Under the pieces are notes generated by a model. It had not been told where the DNA came from, did not search any database, and worked only from the letters and a program-made list of their open reading frames with translations. The position numbers and the translations under genes were made by a program. This document shows, piece after piece, positions 51,801-60,851 of a DNA stretch of 64,000 nt (within the stretch, counting starts at the first letter, position 1; every line of letters starts with the position of its first letter). This DNA is from Drosophila pseudoobscura. Taxonomy: Eukaryota > Arthropoda > Insecta > Diptera > Drosophilidae. The stretch lies in assembly GCF_009870125.1 (NCBI RefSeq), contig NC_046683.1:9362001-9426000 (forward strand). Reading direction: 5' to 3'.

Positions 51801-53865
51801 AGTTAGTTCTACAAACAAATGGAAAGCTTATCATTCGACAACAGGTATATTCGTTGTTGTCAAATGAATTCTAGATATTAAAGATGTTTGCTCAGTGATC
51901 ACAGACCAAAAAGGACACCATCGGGGTCACCAAAATTCCGAATAAATTAAAGCCACGCAAAACAATGACTCAAATAGTTAGTTCTACAAACAAATGGAAA
52001 GGTTATCATTCGACAATAGGTATATGCGAATTATAACTTTAAATTTAAAGAATGAATACTGATGCAGACTTTGTGGAGGAATTAAACATTGCCACAAATG
52101 CATGCAACGTGATCAATTTCCAGCGAAACTTTATTCAATTCCCCAACTAGTAGTTCAAGCTGAAAACTTCAGTTGGACACGAACTGGACAAGACCATGGC
52201 CGGAACTTGGCAAATACTTTGCAAAGTTTGTTTTTATCATAAATGAAATAATGTTAAGTGACGGCCAAACATAAAAGTTCCAGCATAAAATAATAACTTA
52301 ATTATTTAACAGAGAAACCAGCCAGAAGTCACGTACAGTGTGAAGAAAAAGCTTATTCAAATTCAAGAGAAAATTGCAGGAGTCATATCAAATAAAGAGA
52401 TTTTGCTGAGCCAACATGGAAGCTACAAAACGGAAAATTCATAAATCATAGATGCCATAATTTATAACCAATATCTGTGTATCTTCACCTTTCTATCGAC
52501 TAACTCTACTGCCTCTTGTCCACTTGCAGCAAGGGCAAGCGACGCGTCACACGAATGGTAGTTGTTGTCGTATTGGCATTCGCCATTTGCTGGCTGCCCA
52601 TCCATGTAAGTACTCAAACATCCATTCAAACACTCAAACAAATGCACACCATATAACTTTATTCCGATACATATTGTAGATCAATTCTGATCGGACAAAC
52701 CAAAAAAAGAAGATAAATAGAGTTCGTGTCAGAGTTCTATAGATGCCACTGCCTTGTACATAGTCTTTCATGTAAACAACATGCCATCTTTCCACGAATA
52801 CCGCATATTCGTAAACAACCAAAACACCCACGCACAATCATCGCAATTTTCCAGCAAAACAGTAGGGAGCGAAAATTATGAACAAACTGATTAATGTCAA
52901 TTCTGTTCGGTGGGCTCTGTTCGAATTCAATTGACGGGTGATAATTGGAGGATGTACTAGCAAATGTATGTCCATGTTCAGTGGATACGATTCCCCGTGG
53001 GTAGATCTGCTAACCACTGATTAAATAGGCGGTAGGGAAGGGGGCTAGTACGAGTATATCCGCCTCCATGTTCCCATGAAACGTACCTTTGTAAGAGAAA
53101 TATTGAATCTTGTTGAATTTTAGCACTTTAAGGTCTTTATTAGATGCGAAGCACTTAAAATTTTGAGCAGCAACAGCTGCTGGCAAACAGTAACCAAGAT
53201 ACTCGGATAGTTGCGATAAATTGACATTTGTGATTCAGCCCCTGCCCATCCCAGCATTCTCGAGAACAATTTATTTGCTGAAATGTTTAATAAGCCAGGG
53301 CCAAAGCTGGCGGCAGCTGTTGTTGGCTGATGGCTGCTGGCAACATCTCCTTTAACAGACATTCAAAGTGTTTGCACAAAATCAATGTGCTCACAAATTA
53401 CAAATGAAATTACAATTACATACACACACACACACAATCCGAGAGACACAAATTGCATTTATCAGTGGCGTGACAGCATATGGCCTGTGACTAAATACTG
53501 ATTACTTCCTTTTGTGCATGTCTTTAAAAAACAAAAGGTCATACTGGTCTTGAAGGCACTCAATCTGTACGGCGGCAGTCACTTGTCGGTAATCATCCAG
53601 ATCATATCGCATGTGGTGGCCTATACCAACTCCTGCATCAATCCGATACTCTACGCCTTTCTCTCCGACAACTTCCGCAAGGCATTCCGCAAGGTGAGAG
53701 CATGACTATTGATTCCTACTGATTGATTATATACATATTTTTCCTTTGCTCCTCTTCAAGGTGGTCTGGTGCTGTAGCCCACCGCCGCTTTTGACCAATC
53801 CACAGGTGACCAAGACCACGCGCACTGCAACCGGCAACGGAACGTCCAATATTGAAATGCTCTAA
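31773..53865 (+). CDS. AstA-R1: Allatostatin-A receptor, rhodopsin-family GPCR
   Basis: Eight coding exons (31773-32088, 43761-43950, 44029-44124, 44765-44915, 51176-51294, 52530-52605, 53538-53693, 53761-53865), all with GT-AG junctions that keep frame, give 402 residues. Residues 1-24 look like a signal peptide. An Asn-rich extracellular N-terminus with several N-x-S/T sites follows (about 25-75). TM1 carries G-N (99-100), TM2 L-A-V-S-D (124-128), and C155 and C236 can form the extracellular disulfide. D-R-F replaces D-R-Y at 179-181, as in galanin/allatostatin receptors. TM6 has C-W-L-P (311-314) and TM7 N-P-I-L-Y (351-355). C372-C373 are likely palmitoylated. The sequence and the N-I-E-M-L end match fly AstA-R1. 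It is the plasma-membrane receptor for allatostatin-A peptides, which affect feeding and metabolism through G proteins. The ATG was chosen because the upstream in-frame codons lack an earlier ATG. Confidence 0.96.
33766..33809. repeat. (CT)n microsatellite
   Basis: A nearly pure CT tract with one GT interruption, GA-rich on the - strand, inside intron 1 of AstA-R1. Confidence 0.9.
36690..37005 (-). pseudogene. Antisense coding-like fragment, frames disrupted
   Basis: On the - strand all three frames stay open over long distances, and none begins with a convincing start context followed by an intact protein. One frame includes a [15 protein letters not shown] segment that faintly recalls a WD40 blade. 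It ends at a stop while a neighbouring frame continues with [10 protein letters not shown]. This suggests an old frameshifted coding remnant, but the parent gene is not recognised. Confidence 0.2.
38250..38675 (-). pseudogene. Antisense coding-like fragment with one in-frame stop
   Basis: On the - strand a single frame runs about 140 codons from 38675 to 38250. It is broken by a TAA at about 38451-38453 and resumes in the same frame. The first part is rich in Cys, Asp and Glu with one N-x-T site, and begins directly after a TTTCAG acceptor-like site. The second part ends in an Arg/Glu-rich segment before a stop. It lies nested in AstA-R1 intron 1. It could be a decayed gene or an intron-containing small gene. 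No family is recognised. Confidence 0.2.
39590..39885 (-). pseudogene. Antisense coding-like fragment with frameshifts
   Basis: On the - strand successive segments look protein-like but lie in different frames. A Pro/Asp/Lys segment near 39860-39780, a His/Leu/Pro segment near 39760-39690 and a Tyr/Asn/Gln/Lys segment near 39690-39600 would need at least two frameshifts to join. It is probably decayed coding DNA of unknown origin, perhaps related to the similar fragments at 36690-37005 and 38250-38675. Confidence 0.15.
44916..51175 (+). other. Fourth intron of the allatostatin receptor gene
   Basis: A 6.3-kb intron between codons 251 and 252. It contains a CT tract (about 46508-46522), poly-C (46901-46910), a G-rich stretch (46756-46775) and a GCAGGGAGTG repeat near 50221-50252. 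No nested gene is supported. Confidence 0.8.
51682..52029. repeat. Tandem duplication of a 175-bp unit
   Basis: The unit at 51682-51856 is repeated head-to-tail at 51857 to about 52029, with roughly six mismatches by eye (about 96% identity). It lies in intron 5 of AstA-R1. The copies include no splice sites or coding sequence. The low divergence points to a recent local duplication. Confidence 0.9.
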
Positions 53866-53869
53866 GCGG

Positions 53870-54184
53870 GTAAGTGTTTTACCTAACTGAATTTTGTTGG
53901 GCAAATAACAACAGTTGTGCTCCAAATTTTAATTTGCATAAAAGCCGTACACCATCTACTCGTACGTAAAAGTTTTTTCATATACTCGTACCATAAACTG
54001 TTGTATTTTAGTTGCATAATTGTTTTTGTCACTGTTTCTGCAACAGTAAATCCATGAATAATGACATTAAATTCGTAATATATGTACATAGTTAAGAAAT
54101 TAAGAGAAATTCGTGTATTTGCATCTAAGTGGCTTTCAAAAATATTTCAATTTAGTTGATATTTTGATCTACTCGTTTTTGCAG
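53870..54184 (+). other. Probable 3' UTR intron of the allatostatin receptor
   Basis: A GTAAGT donor begins five bases after the TAA stop codon, and a T-rich tract ending in GCAG stands at 54172-54184. Such an intron starts close enough to the stop codon not to trigger nonsense-mediated decay under the usual distance rule. Confidence 0.5.
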
Positions 54185-54594
54185 CTCTGAAGAATGAAAT
54201 GCATTGATGGTCGATGAGGAGAGATGGATGGGTCAACCGAGGAAATGGAAATTTGAATTTAAATTTAACAAAAATACAAATTAATAAGAAATACAACTTT
54301 TTTCTGAGAACACGGCGCACTATAGTTAACTATAAATATACATATGTATGTATATTAACCGATTTATGTCCAAGAGGAGAATATAATTGTCCTTTTTATT
54401 TACTTACTTACAGTCTTAAATAGTGATTAATTTTTTTAGATTTTTCAACATGAGTTCTGTGAATATGTTCTTAAGGTTTGATCAGTTCGAATTGGTTGCT
54501 AAGTTGTGTGTGTTTCAAAAATTGATAATATTAATTGTATCATTAATTAAGATGCTGTGTACAATTTTTTGAACTTTTAGAGAAATAAGCAAGA

Positions 54595-54600
54595 AATAAA
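54595..54600 (+). promoter_or_regulatory. Candidate polyadenylation signal, allatostatin receptor
   Basis: AATAAA in A-rich DNA about 730 bp after the stop codon. Other AATAAA motifs at 54759, about 55343 and 56397 are alternatives for longer 3' UTRs, so the true end is undetermined. Confidence 0.35.
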
Positions 54601-56640
54601 AAAAAAACAATGCTAGGATATTAAGCAAAAAGAAAATATTTGATAACAAGAAACTTACAATTCAATTGTTTGAAATGAAATTTACACAAAAAAATGAGGA
54701 GAGTTTCAATTTGCAGAAAAATTGATGCTCGATGATTAAGAGGAGATGACAAAACCAAATAAATTTAAGTGCAGGGCCATGTTAATGGAAAATTCCTGTA
54801 ACCAAATGTAAATCGTTGGTTTGTACGGATATCTGTTACGTGTATGAGTGTTGTTTAGCCATTAAGAGTTTAATAGCGCAAATTTATAATTAACAAAAGT
54901 CCACTCACAACATTACAACATACAGGAAATGTTCAGACCAGAGGAGGAGGACCGGAGATGGATACAGATTTACTCGAATGGCAGTTGAAATTTATATTAA
55001 ACCCAACACTTTTGACACCTAATTGTTTTTGTATTATGTTCGGTATACAATTACAGCATATTACATTTATAAAGTAGCACAAAAATTACTGAAATTACTC
55101 GTAATTAAGATGAAACCTATATGGATACTTAGATAATACCTGCATACATACATATACTATGTGTATACGTGCGTGAATTGTTTGAGCAAAGCAAAGTCCT
55201 AATTGAATTTCTAATACTCTCAAAGCTCAATTGTATATGAAACGCATAAATGAATGTGTGTATAATCCTTTCATCAAATCTCTTTATGCTAATTAAATCG
55301 TTCATCCGTGGTATCCCCACCGGGGATTACCATTCAATTTCATAATAAAACGTTTAATGCGAATTTCACTCGCCAAATTGAGTAGAGAACAGGGCATATG
55401 AGGCCTAAGTTCATGGATATGTTATGCTTAAAGACCTAAAAAGCCACCAATTGGTGTTGCATTAACAAAGAACTCATTGGGGAACGTCTCACAGGTATTT
55501 CGAGTACCCAAAGAGTACCCATCCAGTCGATACCTTGCCCCCAAAAAGCTGGAAAAAAATATCTCATGAGGCCATGTTTTTGTTACGCCATTCGTTAATC
55601 ATGTAAATTGTAGATTATTAATTGTATACAACAATATTTATACATATGTATGTATGTACATGCGGGTATGTGTGTATGTATTTGACTATTAAATAAGCTA
55701 AATCGATGCAAAGGGAAAAGTAAATATAATTTTTTTGTTAAATTCTTAATTTATTTTGCGTTGCTTCGGCCTTGCCGAATTAAAAAATGTAACATAAGAT
55801 GGATTAATGAATTCCAATAAGCACACTTATGTTATTTATGGGAAATTCGATGAACAGCAACTCGTGTATTTATTCATAGAGATATCTACCATATATAGCA
55901 TGTATGCATGTGTGTCTGTTAAATGCATATACTGTATACATACTTGCATATATGTATATGTATGTCCTACTGCATTCCTAGCACAGTTGTGGAATTGAAA
56001 AATATTTGAATTTAGAACAAAAAAAAAACGGAGCAAACCAAATTTTTGACAAAAATTTAAAACCAAAATTAACTCAATGAAAATTAATTAAAATAGCATA
56101 GATCTTAAGCAAGTAATTCAAAGGAGTGTTATTCTTTTTTATTTTTTTTTTTTGGTGTCATTTGTGTATTCATGTGCGTATGTGCCCGCTTGACTGTAGG
56201 GTATTTACTAGCCGCCTAGCCACACAAACAAACAAATATGTATATGTAAAACTAGAGAAAGAAATAATACAGACAATTTCCTTATTATTTTCTTACGTTC
56301 TGCAAAAAAAATAAAAATAAATAACATATAATTAGCTAATATAAGAAAAAGAAGATCAGCAAAAGATATTGTATTCGTATATGAATGTATATGTACAATA
56401 AAATTTGTTCATTGTGTTAAATAAAATTGATGGATCTGTGTACACTACTCGTCTCGGATCGGCTCGGGGCATCCTGATCCAGTATCTGTACTCTTTGAGG
56501 GTCTTTGGGGGTCGGAGAGTTTTCCATTTTAATGATCTTTGAAGCATTGATCCTTGGCCGTTCGCTCCTATGATGCAAAGTTTCCAGAAGCTACATCAAT
56601 TACCGAAAAAACTGTGTTAACTTGTCCACCAAAAAGGTTT
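54601..56640. other. AT-rich 3' flank between the receptor gene and HMG-box gene B
   Basis: No coding sequence is supported. The DNA is AT-rich with repeated TATGTATG and ACATATGTA motifs and several AATAAA hexamers. It may be partly 3' UTR of AstA-R1. Confidence 0.45.
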
Positions 56641-56645
56641 TTTAT

Positions 56646-57138
56646 TTATTTTGCGTATTTCACCAACACGGTGAAATAACAGGATTTATATTCGAGCAAT
56701 GGGTCATCGTCCCGCTTGAGCTGGGGCTCTTTTTTCTCGAAGCGTCTCCATTGCATGCCTTCCACCTTGAACTCGGCCGTGTACTTGGCCTGTCCGCGCT
56801 TTGCCAGCTTGCGGAAGGCTTTCTTCTGCTGGGCCCACACCAGACCCTTAGACTCCCCGCGCCTCACACGCTCCAGGTCAGCGATACGAGCAGCCAGGTA
56901 CTGCTCCTAAGGGGAGGACACGCGATAAGCCAACGAAATTCACTGCTCGAATATACTGTACCCTCTCGAACTGCAGCTTCTCGGTGGGAGTCAGCCCCTG
57001 CCAGGCGTCGGCGGCTTTGTTGATCAATTCGAAGGCATACATGCCGTCATTGCCAAAGGCTTCGCGAAAGTCCTGAATAAAGTTTAAGTGGTCGCTATTG
57101 CTAACCAAACTCAAAGTATGGTAGGCGATGGCCGCCAT
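56646..57138 (-). CDS. HMG-box protein, MST-HMG-box/sperm-chromatin-like, copy B
   Basis: Exon 1 is 57138-56962 and exon 2 is 56906-56646, with a 55-bp intron identical base for base to that of copy A (5861-6389). The product is 145 residues with the same HMG box (F20, F24, W46, E53-K54) and the same basic region to about residue 124. Beyond that the two proteins part: copy B ends in a short tail finishing V-K-Y-A-K, while copy A has a 12-residue longer basic tail. By hand alignment, 13 of the first 124 codons differ in amino acid and only six differ silently. The frame is intact and the TAA stop overlaps an AATAAA signal (56641-56650). Sperm-chromatin packaging is inferred from family resemblance. 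Confidence 0.75.
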
Positions 57139-58390
57139 CGTCAATAAAAATATTACAAGCAAATAAATTGATTTACAAAATTCGACTTGAATATCCGTAA
57201 ATTTGGATGTTGATGTTAGCAGTTAGTACAATGAAATGAATGAGAATGGGAATACAGTAAGTCCCACAACGATTTGTGACAACCGGCCTCCTTTTCGTTG
57301 TTAAACGGATACTCGTCGTGTTTGACAGGTACATATGTATGTATATCTAGAGAAACATATACTCGTACTCGTCCTTGATGGCTCATTAAGATTTACAAAG
57401 AGATTCAGTTGGCCAACATCCTGAAACAGTCTCCATGGAACAGTCCCCATTCTCATTTCAAGTAGTCTGCAAAGGGCTTTGGTCACAATTTCCCACAATT
57501 TAATACCATACATACCACCCAGAAATGCGTTAATGATCAATTAAATTTAATCTTAAGGTAAAAAAACCCTCGAAAAATATGCAAAATGCTCTTTTGCGGC
57601 ATATGAAGAAATCTCATTATCTCGACATCACCCTGCGCTGCCCCATCCATCCGGAACTCGTTAGATTTATATTTTTTCGTTAACAAATTTCAATTTTTTG
57701 CATCCAAGCAGCAGGCATGCAATAAGGCCATCAGTCCATCAGCTCCAAAAAAATTGATGATCAACATTATCCTTAATGCAGTGTCACGTCAGTGCCCCCC
57801 ACGAAGAGGGTGGGCGGAGGTGGCATGCAAATGAAAGTACGAGTGGCGGCGCAAATGCATATAAATTTCATGTCCTCTGGTCACATATTTTTTTCATAGC
57901 TTTCGTTCATTTTCATTGAAGTTTTGTGGCATGGAAGGGCAAAGATGCAAGTTGCAAAATATTTTATACCTCTCTTCATCGTTCACTCTTTTCCACTCCA
58001 GCCACTATCTCTTCCCTCCTCCCTGTCAGGTCATGAATTTTATTGAGTGAATTGTGCGGAGAGACCCCACGACCAAGGGACTAGGAACTGGGGACAATGG
58101 AGAGACAAGGCAGAGGAGACAAAAGTTTGTCAATTGTTCAGTCACTTTGTCTCTTGACACTTTCAATGATGGCCATCTCCCCCCTCTTTATCTTCTTGCA
58201 CCCACTGAGTGCTCGGAGTTTTCATTTAAATATCTTCGTTTATTCTATGAAAGCACGCGCAGCATTTAATTGGAAAATCTGCAAAGCAAAATGGAATCAA
58301 ATGGTTGGTGGTTCTTTATTGGTTTTCCATTTCTTGATCAGAATATAAGCACCCCAAATAAAGCCCATCAATGTAACGCTTCTGTTGAAA
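56646..58390 (-). repeat. Inverted duplication, copy B (carries HMG-box gene B)
   Basis: This is the reverse complement of the block at about 4600-6345. The coding part differs by about 5% over exon 1 (8 of 177 bases). The intron shows no difference, and the proximal upstream DNA shows only a few. The match ends near 58385-58390 and inside the final codons at about 56650. The orientation puts the two genes pointing toward each other across AstA-R1. Confidence 0.9.
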
Positions 58391-59287
58391 CCAATACAAG
58401 TTCAGTGTATACTGAAAAGAGTCTTTGCGGTTTTAGGAGGAGGTTGGCTTCGTTGATGGTTAAGAAGAACATATGTAGATACCCAAGGTAGAACTCGGTA
58501 ACTCGGTAACAAAACAGAAGCGAATCACAAAAGAAAGAGCAAAAAGCGAAGCCCATGGGCAGCACTGGCAGAAGGTGGCCAAGGCGCCAGCGATAGATTT
58601 GTGGTAAAACTCTGTGGACAGATGATGCAATAAATGAAAGCGAAAACATGCAAAGAAAAGCATAGAATATTGTATTAATCAAAGGAATTTTTAAATTCCG
58701 AGTCGAGGGATGTCCGAGCACGACGAGGACGCAAGGAGTCCGCCCAGGAAGAAGGTATCGATGCGGATGTGACCACAGAGCTCGCTGCCCCACTGCCAGA
58801 GCCCACAACTTCGGTGAGGCGTGAATTACGCAGTCTGCCGCGTAAGAACTACAAAGCAGACCCCCAACGTTGACGAGCCGCATCCGACGGTCAAGGACCC
58901 TTGTGCCTAGGCAAGGGCAAGGACCAAATGGAGGGGCTGCTCCGGCCAGGGTTTCGTGCTCCTCTCCGTTCTTGGAGCCCAACGGCTGCTACTTCTGCAG
59001 ATGGAGATATGTTTTGACTATTATTAATACCCCTATCAGTCCTGGAGCTTCGCCTGCTACCGTTCCTCGCGCTCTGACATTGGCTCCGGCTGGGCGAAGT
59101 AACATCACAGACTCTTTATCACTTTAGAAATCAAAACCAGAATATCCAGGCCTAGGCAAACCTTCTAGATTATTCCAGCTTTCAAACCACACACACAAAA
59201 ACAAAAGATTCCAAAAAGAAGAGTCTGCTCCAAATTTCGCCACCAACCAGCCACTGGCAAAGTCAAGCAAGAACTGAGCCGCCGTGG
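58391..59287. other. Noncoding block with possible transposon debris
   Basis: No intact gene. Between about 58700 and 58870 the + strand reads about 55 codons rich in Glu, Arg and Pro, ending in L-R-S-L-P-R-K-N-Y-K and then a stop. This could be a remnant of a retroelement gag-like protein. The long - strand frame across 58368-58982 is low-complexity in composition and not convincing. Confidence 0.25.
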
Positions 59288-59905
59288 AAATTTATTTATT
59301 TATTTATTTATTTAATTAACAATTATCTGTTAATAATGGTACTTAGTTACTAAAGGCGGAAAAAGATAAGTTAAAAGTTAGCTAAATTTAAATGATTATA
59401 AATATTGCATGCAATTAGTTTAAGAGACAGTTCAGGGGATAGGGTTTGACAGAGGGAGTTATAATTATGGCATAAAACCCTAAAAGGTTCATGATCAGCA
59501 TAATTAGATCTACATATGGGTAGACGGATAGGCCTAAAAGTACGGGTAGGTCTAGATGGAACGGCCAAGTCAATCTGACCCAAGAGAGTTTGGGAGTCAA
59601 CAGTCCCAAGAAGGAGCTTGTGCACGAACATTACGCCATTGCATATTCTGCGATGGTGCAACGACGGCAGGTCAATAAGATTTAGCCTAGACCGGTAGGG
59701 TGGCAAGATTCTACCTGAGTCCCAGTTAAAGTTCCGAAGGGCAAAAATTAAGAATTGCTTTTGCACGGATTCAATAACAGCCTGCTGTTCTTTATACTGC
59801 GGGCTCCACACACAAGAACAATACTCCAATATAGGACGTACTAACGAGATGTACAGTTGTTTTGTAACGTACGGGTCGTCAAACTCCTTGGACCAAGGAG
59901 TGAAG
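59288..59905 (-). mobile_element. 5'-truncated non-LTR retrotransposon (reverse transcriptase C-terminus)
   Basis: On the - strand the frame from about 59900 to 59371 reads the end of a reverse-transcriptase ORF. It opens with W-S-K-E-F-D-D-P-Y-V-T-K, then S-L-V-R-P-I-L-E-Y-C and V-W-S-P-Q-Y, the thumb region typical of Jockey/CR1-type elements. It then runs on to a stop at 59371. A short 3' UTR leads to a (AAAT)n tail at about 59288-59315, the expected 3' end of such elements. The upstream catalytic domain (including the Y-x-D-D motif) and the endonuclease are missing, so this is a dead 5'-truncated copy of about 0.6 kb. The frame is still open, which suggests recent insertion. Confidence 0.8.
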
Positions 59906-60851
59906 GTGTGAAAGGTACAAATGGGTGTGAATGTGGGTAGAAGGAGCAGCCAGCAGGCAGGTCTAGTGCTGCATAAATTGGGACAACATGTGTAAACAGT
60001 GACATTATTTAGCTAAGCAATTGTCGCCGTCTCTGTCTGTCTGTGTGTGGGCGCAACTCCTCTAAGAACAGTGGGTGTCGCCAGATTCGCGGCTCGCAAT
60101 ACGAAGCCCAAAGGATAGCCATGACAGGCATATAGAATTGGGAAGATGCAGAGTAAATTGTTCCACTGTTCCTGAAGCATGTGTGGGTGGCTGGTTATTG
60201 AAATTCGTGCAAATATTGGACAATTTATGCGATCTTCGAAATGAGAACACACTGAGAACACTCTGGGCGAGAGGCTACACCGATTTTTACGAGGCAAACA
60301 AAAAGAGCAACAAGCGTAAGTTGTTCGATTTTATGTTGTTTTGTTAACCCCAGCAGCATCAGCAGTGTCGGTGTCAGTGTCCGGTGCAGGAGCGTCAGGA
60401 GAAGCGGCAACAGGTAACAGGAGCAGGCCAGGGGCACAGGGGATGGCGCCGGTCCGTACCGGACCACAAATAAACAAGGCAATAAGCGGCCCAGGCCACA
60501 GGCAATTGCTGCCGTTGCTCTTCATTATCCTTCCCATACATAGGAGACCTGTGTGGTGTGGCAGCCTCTACGGCCCTCTACGTGCTCATTACTTCAAATA
60601 AGCTCGGATAGCATCCGCGGTGTCAGCCCATTTAATTATGCAGACGCCCGACAGTTGGCCGCCGCCTTGACCGTGTACGCGCTGCCACGCCCGCGGCCGC
60701 GGCCGCGACCGTCTCCGGTTATATTTCAAAACCGGACCGCACACCGGCCCAACTGTTCAGTCGCCACGCGGCCATTGTGTGAGCCGCACACACCAGGGAC
60801 ATCCAAGGATCTTGCAGCAGCAGGAGCTGCACCAGCATTTTCCCCATCATC
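59906..60851. other. Upstream region of the insulin-like peptide gene
   Basis: No gene recognised. A GC-rich segment with overlapping GCGGCCGC palindromes lies at about 60690-60710. The region probably contains the Ilp7 promoter and 5' UTR, but no core promoter element could be assigned with confidence. Confidence 0.35.

Noticed and set aside
4600..58390. Inverted duplication as a pure assembly artefact
   Set aside because: The copies differ at many positions, including diverged C-termini and indels, so they are not the same locus placed twice. Long-read confirmation would still be welcome.
58368..58982. Long - strand frame of about 204 codons next to HMG-box copy B
   Set aside because: Starts at a non-specific position, spans the boundary of the duplication, has no recognisable domain and is composed of mixed low-complexity stretches. 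Most likely chance or old transposon DNA.
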